Shown piece by piece: positions 58,201 through 64,000 of a stretch of DNA of 64,000 bases (its first letter is position 1; every line of letters starts with the position of its first letter). Under the pieces are notes generated by a model. The model did not search any database, was not told the origin of the DNA, and saw only the letters and a program-made list of their open reading frames with translations. The position numbers and the translations under genes were made by a program. The DNA comes from Alentia gelatinosa (lineage: Eukaryota; Annelida; Polychaeta; Phyllodocida; Polynoidae). The stretch lies in the NCBI GenBank assembly GCA_950022655.1, contig OX465584.1, positions 60,886,841 through 60,950,840 on the forward strand. The letters run 5' to 3'.

Positions 58201-59513
58201 AGAACCTTGTACAGAATACCACCTAGAGATTGTGAGATGTTATGAGAGGGGTGCCTAGTGAGAACCTTGGACGGAATACCACCTAGAGAGTGTGAGATCT
58301 TATGAGAGGGGTGCACAGTGAGAACCTTGTAGAGAATACCACCTAGAGAGTGTGAGATCTTATGAGAGGGTTGCGTAGTGAGAACCTTGTACAGAATAGC
58401 ACCTAGAGAGTGTGAGATCTTATGAGAGGGGTGCATAGTGAGAACCTTGTACAGAATACCACCTAGAGAGTGTGAGATCTTATGAGAGGGGTGCGTAGTG
58501 AGAACCTTGTACAGAATAGCACCTAGAGAGTGTGACATCTTATGGGAGGGGTGCGTGGTGAGAACCTTGTACATAATACCACCTAGAGAGTGTGAGATCT
58601 TATGAAAGGGGTGCGTAGTGAGAACCTTGTACAGAATACCACCTAGAGATTGTGAGATCTTATGAGAGGGGTGCGTAGTGAGAACCTTGGACAGAATACC
58701 ACCTAGAGAGTGTGAGATCTTATGAGAGGGGTGCGTAGTGAGAACCTTGTACAGAATACCACCTAGAGAATGTGAGATCTTATGAGAGGGGTGCATAGTG
58801 AGAACCTTGTACAGAATACCACCTAGAGAGTGTGAGATCTTATGAGAGGGGTGCGTAGTGAGAACCTTGTACAGAATACAATTTAGGGACGGTGAGATCT
58901 TATGACAGGGGTACGTAGTGAGAACCTTGTACAGAATACCACCTAGAGAGTGTGAGATCTTATGAGAGGGGTGCGTAGTGAGAACCTTGTACAGAATACC
59001 ACCTAGAGAGTGTGAGATCTTATGAGAGGGGTGCGTAGTGAGATCCTTGTACAGAATACCACTTAGAGAGTATGGGATCTCATGAGAGGGGTGCGTAGTG
59101 AGAATCTTGTACAGAATACCACCTAGAGAGTGTGAGATCTTATGAGAGGGGTGCGTAGTGAGAACCTTCTACAGAATACCACCTAGAGAGTGTGAGATCT
59201 TATGAGAGGGGTGCGTAGTGAGAATCTTGTACAGAATACCACCTAGAGAGTGTGAGATCTTATGAGAGGGGTGTGTAGTGAGAACCTTGTACAGAATACC
59301 ACCTAGAGAGTGTGAGATCTTATGAGAGGGGTGCGTAGTGAGAAACTTCGACAGAATACCACCTAGAGAGTGTGAGATCTTATGAGAGGGGTACGTAGTG
59401 AGAACCTTGTACAGAATACCACCTAGAGAGTGTGAGATCTTATGAGAGGGGTACGTAGTGAGAACCTTGTACAGAATACCACCTAGAGAGTGTGAGATCT
59501 TATGAGAGGGGTG
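52273..59513. mobile_element. TIR element with one arm expanded into a megasatellite
   Basis: Starts CACCCCTCTCATAAGATCTC and ends GATCTTATGAGAGGGGTG. The core (52340-52440) is the 34.63 kb core in reverse orientation (complement of CCGTGCTAAAGACGTACATC). The right arm begins normally (GATTCTCAAGGCTC..., GAGAATTCTT-type phrase, ATAGAGCATAGTG) and then passes into 117 monomers of 60 bp made of the arm's outer ~60 bp. The short left arm is unexpanded. Confidence 0.85.
52501..59513. repeat. 60-bp satellite, 117 monomers
   Basis: The consensus monomer starts AGAACCTTGTACAGAATACC, then ACCTAGAGAGTGTGAGATCT, then TATGAGAGGGGTGCGTAGTG. Every monomer is exactly 60 bp; I see substitutions but no indel over 7 kb. 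Higher-order units exist: 56341-57120 equals 57181-57960 base for base as far as I can read, 57961-58140 repeats 56161-56340, and a stop-bearing monomer (ATCTAATCAG) recurs at 54661 and 55501. The minus frame translates as repeated HPSHKISHSLGGILYKVLTT because 60 is divisible by 3. Confidence 0.95.
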
Positions 59514-59724
59514 CACCCTCAGCCTCGTCCATTAGGAAGTTACAAGGCCACAGACGGTCATCCTGTAAGACTTAATGAAGGGACCAGAGATGGTTGAGAC
59601 TCTTTGGGGACAGTGGATACCCCACTTTAGTGTCAACTAATTACCACACACGTGGCTGGTCCCGGGTACAGCTGGCAGCACCTGGGAGCGGCTCGGAGCA
59701 GCTCGGAGCAGCTCAGGGGCACTC
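59514..59724. other. GC-rich spacer
   Basis: Contains two or three GGCTCGGAGCAGC words related to the 36.3 and 61 kb minisatellites. No gene. Confidence 0.4.
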
Positions 59725-60610
59725 AGGGACCTGTTTGATAATCTAAAGGCTGGTTTCCACCAGAGCCGACACGCTAAGATAGTGCTTCCGACACACTCCG
59801 ACACGCTGCGACCGGAACTTCTGTGTCGCTGCGTGTCGGGAGGTTCTGTCGTAGACATGGCGGCGCCACGCTGCGACACCGCTGGTTACCAAAAAAGTAG
59901 CGATCATAGGTACCGACACACTACGAGACAAGAACCGCGTAAAACAGTGCATACGGGAGCATCGTAGGATATTCCGTATGGAAAATAATTCTCATGTCAG
60001 AGATACTCAATTGAAAATCATGAAATTTTTTAAATTGATAGCAGATATAAAGGGCCTTTTGCAATAAAAGTATGGTGATTTCTGATAAGGTCTAAATTTC
60101 TCAATTCAATAATTCCTTTATTTGACATTGAAATGAGTTTTTAGAGCCTTAAAGAATATATGTGTATACCCCAGACCTGCTGACACTGTCGGACAGCCCT
60201 AATACATTCTAGTTCTCCTATGTTAATGTATATATTCACCATGTGACACGCTTCGACACAGCTTTTGTCGTAGCAAATATCGAATATGTTTGATCGTATC
60301 GCAGTGTGTCGGGAGGCTCCCGACACGGCCCTTTTTGTCGGGTTTTGTCGGGTTTTGTCGGGGCGTGTCGGGGCGTGTCGGTGCGTGTCGGGCGTGTCGG
60401 TGCGTGTCGGGGCGTGTCATAGACTCGTGTCATAGACTCGTGTCGTAGAACCATGCTCAACCAAAAAGAAATGTCTGCGTCAAACAAAGTTTGTGTCGCA
60501 GAGGGTGTGTCTGGAGGCCTGTCGGCTCTGGTGCACGTCCCCCTTAACATCGTACATGTAGACCCTTTTCCGTTGCCGTAGAGACCCAGGGACGATGGGG
60601 CCAACTTGGG
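59725..60610. mobile_element. Interrupted copy of the 33.69 kb MITE
   Basis: GGGACCTGTTTGATAATCTA (59727) continues only after 60547 as CATCGTACATGTAGACCC and CAGAGACCCAGGGAC-like sequence, in the order seen whole at 33687-33760. The right part is lost after about 60600. Confidence 0.65.
59747..60544. mobile_element. 798-bp Harbinger-type MITE with TAA target duplication
   Basis: Ends AGGCTGGTTTCCACCAGAGC and, inverted, AGGGGGACGTGCACCAGAGC, flanked by TAA at 59744-59746 and 60545-60547. Near the right end is a run of GGGGCGTGTC/GGTGCGTGTC units (60340-60440). Confidence 0.85.
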
Positions 60611-60980
60611 GCGGCTCAGCAGCTTGGAAAAACTCCGGAGATACTGCCTCTCAACAAGAACTGTCGTAATTATATCATTGGCAAATCTGAAGTTAGAAAA
60701 AGAAGACAGAGTTCTCATGTATTATGCATTATATCATCAAAATTATGCATTATATCATCATTATGTATTATATCATCAAAATAATTATCTTATATTCTAA
60801 AAGGACAAACAAATGTCTTCACACAAAAAGAAAAGAAAAACGAAGAAAACCTTGGAAAATTGATATTCCCCTTTACTGCCGACCAATTACCCGACACGTG
60901 GCTGGCCTGTGGAGCAGCTGACTGTGTGTTACGCAGAGCAGCTCGGAGCTGCTCAGAAGGGCTCGAGCGGCTCGGAGCTG
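60611..60980. other. No gene
   Basis: A small ATTATGCATTATATCATCA tandem lies at 60720-60780. Otherwise unremarkable. Confidence 0.35.
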
Positions 60981-60984
60981 CTCC

Positions 60985-62150
60985 GAACTCTGCCGATTAT
61001 GTCCAAACTGATCCAAGCTCCTCTGAGCTCCTCGAAATACCTCCAAACTCCTCCAAGCTCCTCTGAATACCTCAAAACTCCTCTGAACTTCTCCAAATAC
61101 CGTCAAACTCCTACGAAGGCGTTTTAGCTTCTCCAAATACCTCCAAACTCCTCTTAGCTCATCCGAGCTCCGCTCAAATACTCCAAACTCCTCCTAGCTC
61201 TGCCAAGTACCTCGGAACTCTTCCAAGCTCCTCTGAGGTCCTCAAAATGCCTCCAAACTCCTCTGAGCTCCTGGGAATACCTCCAAACTCCTCCGAGATT
61301 CTCCGAACCCCCCCCCCCCCAAAGCTCCTCCGAATATCTCCAAACTCCTCTGAACTCCTCTGAATACCTTCAAACCCCTACAAAGGCGTTTAAGCTTCTC
61401 CAAATACCTCCAAACTCATGTAAATTCATCCGAGATCCGCTCAAATGCTCCAAACTCCACTGAGCTCTGCCAAGTACTTCCAAACTCCTCCAAGCTCTTC
61501 TGAGCTCCTCTAGGTTCTATGATTACCTCTGAACCCCTTCGAGCACCTCCAAGTTCCTCCGAGCTCCTCCTATTACCTCCAAACTCCTCCAAGCTCCTCC
61601 ATGCTCCTCCAAATACCCCCAAACTCCTCTAAGCCCATCCAAATAACTCCAATCTCCTCCTAGCTTCTCCAAATACCCCCAAACTCCTTTAAGCCCATCC
61701 AAATACCTCCAATCTTCTCCTAGCTTCTCCAAATAACTCCAAATCCTTTGAGCCCTTCTGAATACCTCCAATCTCCTCCTAGCTTCTCCAAATAACTCCA
61801 AATCCTTTGAGCCCTTCTGAATACCTCCTAACTCCTCCGAGCTTCTCTGAATACCTCAGAATACTTCCAAACTCCTCATAGCTGCTCCAAGCTCCTACTA
61901 GGGCCTCTAAGCTCCTCTGAATCCCTCCAAACTCCTCTGAGCCTCTGAATCTTTTCAAAATCCTCCGAGCTCTTGGGAATACCTCCAAACTGCTCTAATC
62001 TCCTGGGAATACCTCCAAACTGCTCTAATCTCCTGGGAATACCTCCAAACTGCTCTAATCTCTTACAAGCTCCTCCAAATACCTGCAAGCTCCTCCAACT
62101 GCTTTCGAACACCTCCCACAACCTCTGATCATCCCAGATCCACCTCCGAG
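60985..62150. repeat. Minisatellite of CTCCAAATACCTCCAAACTC units
   Basis: About 1.17 kb of irregular ~30-bp units (GAGCTCCTCTGAATACCTCC, AAACTCCTC), with a C10 run near 61310 and three exact 38-bp copies at about 61970-62055. Strongly strand-asymmetric (pyrimidine-rich plus strand). Minus frames here are artefacts. Confidence 0.9.
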
Positions 62151-62190
62151 GTCCTTAGGGCACGTCGGAGCAGCAGGAGAGCTGCTGAGC

Positions 62191-62818
62191 CACCCCTCTC
62201 ATAAGATCTCACACTCTCTAAGTCGTATTCTGTACAAGGTTCTCACTACGCAAACTAGGCTTAGAGCCTTGAGAATCCACTGGCCTGCCTCCCGTGCTAA
62301 AGACATACATCAATGCAACCCAAAGATTCCTATAATCTCAATAATGCCACCTAGGGGGAATACTATGTGTGCCAGTGGATTCTCAAGGCTCTATGCCTAG
62401 TTCGTTAAGAATTTTTCTCCCATAGAGCACAGTGAGAACCTTGTATAGAATGTGACTTAGAGAGTGTGAGATCTTATGAGAGGGGTGCATTCTCAAGGCT
62501 CTAAGTCTAGTTCGTTAAGAATTCTTCTCCCATAGAGTGCAGTGAGAACCTTGTATAGAATGTGACTTAGAGAGTGTGAGATCTTATGAGAGGGTTGCAT
62601 TCTCAAGGCTCTAAGTCTAGTTCGTTAAGAATTCTTCTCCCATAGAGTGCAGTGAGAACCTTGTACAGAAAATGACTTAGAGAGTGTGAGATCTTATGAG
62701 AGAGTTGCATTCTCAAGGCTCTAAGCCTAGCTCGTTAGGAATTCTTCTCCCATAGAGCGTAGTGAGAACGTTGTACAGGATATGACTTGAGAGAGTGTGA
62801 GATCTTATGAGAGGGGTG
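62191..62818. mobile_element. TIR element, other arm expanded at a 110-bp period
   Basis: Starts CACCCCTCTCATAAGATCTC and ends TTATGAGAGGGGTG. The core has the same orientation as the 34.63 kb copy. The right arm is present four times; the unit TGCATTCTCAAGGCTCTAAG ... ATCTTATGAGAGGG starts at 62486, 62596 and 62706 and ends at 62817 (110, 110 and 111 bp). Confidence 0.9.
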
Positions 62819-62829
62819 CACCAGCTGGC

Positions 62830-63010
62830 TTGCGCTCATTTTCAGCTCACGGAATGTGACCCTGGGTGACCCGGAAGGACTTGAGCCGGGCCCCATGTGC
62901 CGCGGTCAGTTCCGGTAACATGCACCTGCGCACTGAGGAGGCATTCTGGGCCAGCTGAGGGTCACGGGGCATGCGCAGAACGACTAATAGGTAATCGGTC
63001 GTTTATACCG
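62830..63010. promoter_or_regulatory. GC-rich promoter-like fragment
   Basis: Contains GGGCATGCGCAG (NRF1-like), GTTCCGGTAAC and CCGGAAGG (ETS-like), and GGCATTCTGGG. There is no adjoining gene. Weak support. Confidence 0.25.
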
Positions 63011-63299
63011 TGCCGTTGAATAATCTACGACGGAGACGTGGGACGTAAACACTGCTGAATAAATCCGCAGTTTCTCAATGTAAACGACATGCTTTTATAT
63101 GCTGACTTTTATATGCTGATTCATGTATATGTAGATTATTGACAGCATTTCTGTCTGATCAAATCTCTCAATAAAACATATTCTATTATATCTTGAATCT
63201 ATCATAGTATTCTTTCAACCCTTTATCAATGGGGGCCTGAGGGAGAACCACGTGGTTTTTTATTTTGGCGGAAACCTATGGAACCCTCAATCTGGACTA

Positions 63300-64000
63300 G
63301 AAGGCAACACTGAGGATTAGACTACATAGACAATAATCGATAGTTTTGTGGACAGGCAACCGTAAACCACGAGTGGTTGACGCGTAGTAATACACGAGCG
63401 CTAGCGAATGTATTACGATGTTAACCTCGAGTGGTTTACAGAGCCGCCTGTCCACAAAATCATCGTTTGTTGCATTTATTATCCATCTTTTCAAATAAAT
63501 CAAACCTAGTAATTGACATATCAAATGGTATAACAATAGGGGCTATTTCTTTGCTCTATAGCAAAAAGGACTATTTTTCCTGTATACCATGGTTTTGAGG
63601 CCGTATACCACAAGTTTTAATACGTATACCATAGTTATGGTGTCTGACAGGTTTTATACAATGGGTCGTGGTCCCCATACATTTGCAATGGTGGCTTTGT
63701 ATACGATGGATAATAATTGTAATTATCTCACCCCTGGTACAGGTTTAGCCATGGAAATAACATTAGGAAAAAATACTCAACGATAACCCTTGTAAAGTGA
63801 CAATACTATGCCACTACCGTGGCATAGTGAATGTGAGATTACTTCATATGGATTTGCTAAGCATATTCTATTTATTCTGATATTGTGATGCTATTTAATG
63901 TCAGAGAAATGGGTGAGATGAATCCAGAACCACACTCGAATCGTAAATACACAATATTCCACTCGTTAGGATGTGCCGTAATCGTCACTTGGCTTTGCCT
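63300..64000. mobile_element. Foldback element, reverse copy, cut by the right edge
   Basis: The hairpin 63325-63470 (ATCGATAGTTTTGTGGACAGG and complement, GAGCGCTAGCG loop) is followed by the body that serves as empty site for the 9.57 kb LINE. Next come the palindrome CTATGCCACTACCGTGGCATAG-type repeat (63807-63829) and one arm of a hairpin A relative. Its apex, AGGCAAAGCC on the minus strand, lies at 63991-64000, so the other arm is beyond the window. Confidence 0.8.

Noticed and set aside
52449..58796. Minus-strand open frames of 675, 185 and 1,085 codons encoding 20-residue repeats, as a silk- or adhesive-like protein gene
   Set aside because: The frames exist because the 60-bp monomer is divisible by 3 and lacks stops in that frame. 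There is no separate start region, signal peptide, promoter or unique terminus, and the sequence derives from a transposon arm. Selection tests could reopen this.
52501..59513. CRISPR array
   Set aside because: Units are contiguous repeats with no unique spacers, and the context is eukaryotic.
52501..59513. Centromeric satellite
   Set aside because: A single 7-kb array bounded by transposon ends; no evidence of a megabase array or kinetochore association.
60873..62121. Minus-strand frames rich in E, R, F, G and L (87, 92, 81 codons)
   Set aside because: Products of the CTCCAAATACCTCC minisatellite; the unit length drifts and the frames break.

Overview
This window looks like nuclear DNA of an invertebrate animal, most likely a mollusc and possibly a bivalve. 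The lineage is inferred only from repeat style: tRNA-headed SINEs, LINE tails, and very many short TIR and foldback elements. It is AT-rich and non-operonic, and I see no intact cellular protein gene, tRNA, rRNA or CRISPR array. It reads as a graveyard and nursery of transposable elements. The long open frames are artefacts of tandem repeats whose period is a multiple of 3, or of C/T-rich DNA.

Layout. 0-1.7 kb: 5' end of an LTR retrotransposon on the minus strand (LTR, tRNA-His-type primer site, gag running off the left edge). 1.8-3.4 kb: C/T-rich minisatellite. 4.3-6.2 kb: four tandem copies of a ~0.5 kb unit. 6.6-8.8 kb: long foldback hairpins. 9.57-11.18 kb: 5'-truncated L1/Tx1-type LINE with a 15-bp target duplication and a probable 3' transduction, inserted in a foldback element. 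12.7-14.8 kb: promoter-like CpG block and ~0.42 kb tandem repeats interrupted by a MITE. 15-23 kb: MITEs, foldbacks and a LINE remnant split by a MITE. 23.7-24.2 kb: broken MADF/Myb-like DNA-binding gene of the kind carried by Harbinger transposons. 26-29 kb: foldback, hammerhead-like motif, and a LINE 3' end nested in a MITE.

32-36 kb: 33/34-bp minisatellites and MITEs, including a clean TTAA-flanked piggyBac-type element. 37-43 kb: more MITEs, a SINE and a 436-bp triplication. 43.2-45.2 kb: a 45-bp repeat array split by successive insertions. 46.8-51 kb: TWA-flanked MITEs nested in one another. 51.9-52.25 kb: 73-bp repeats. 52.27-59.51 kb: a transposon whose terminal inverted repeat has expanded into 117 monomers of 60 bp. 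59.75-60.54 kb: TAA-flanked MITE. 61-62.15 kb: minisatellite. 62.19-62.82 kb: a sibling of the 52-kb transposon whose opposite arm has expanded at a 110-bp period. 63.3-64 kb: foldback element cut by the right edge.

Two observations stand out. First, a short TIR element is caught in three states (plain, 110-bp expansion, 60-bp megasatellite), which documents how a transposon end becomes satellite DNA. Second, several different long foldbacks share a mini-hairpin apex of the type GGC-GAA-GCC, the exceptionally stable GNA-triloop class, at the exact centre of the palindrome. Several nested insertions can be dated relative to each other because an uninterrupted paralogue of the target is present in the same window.
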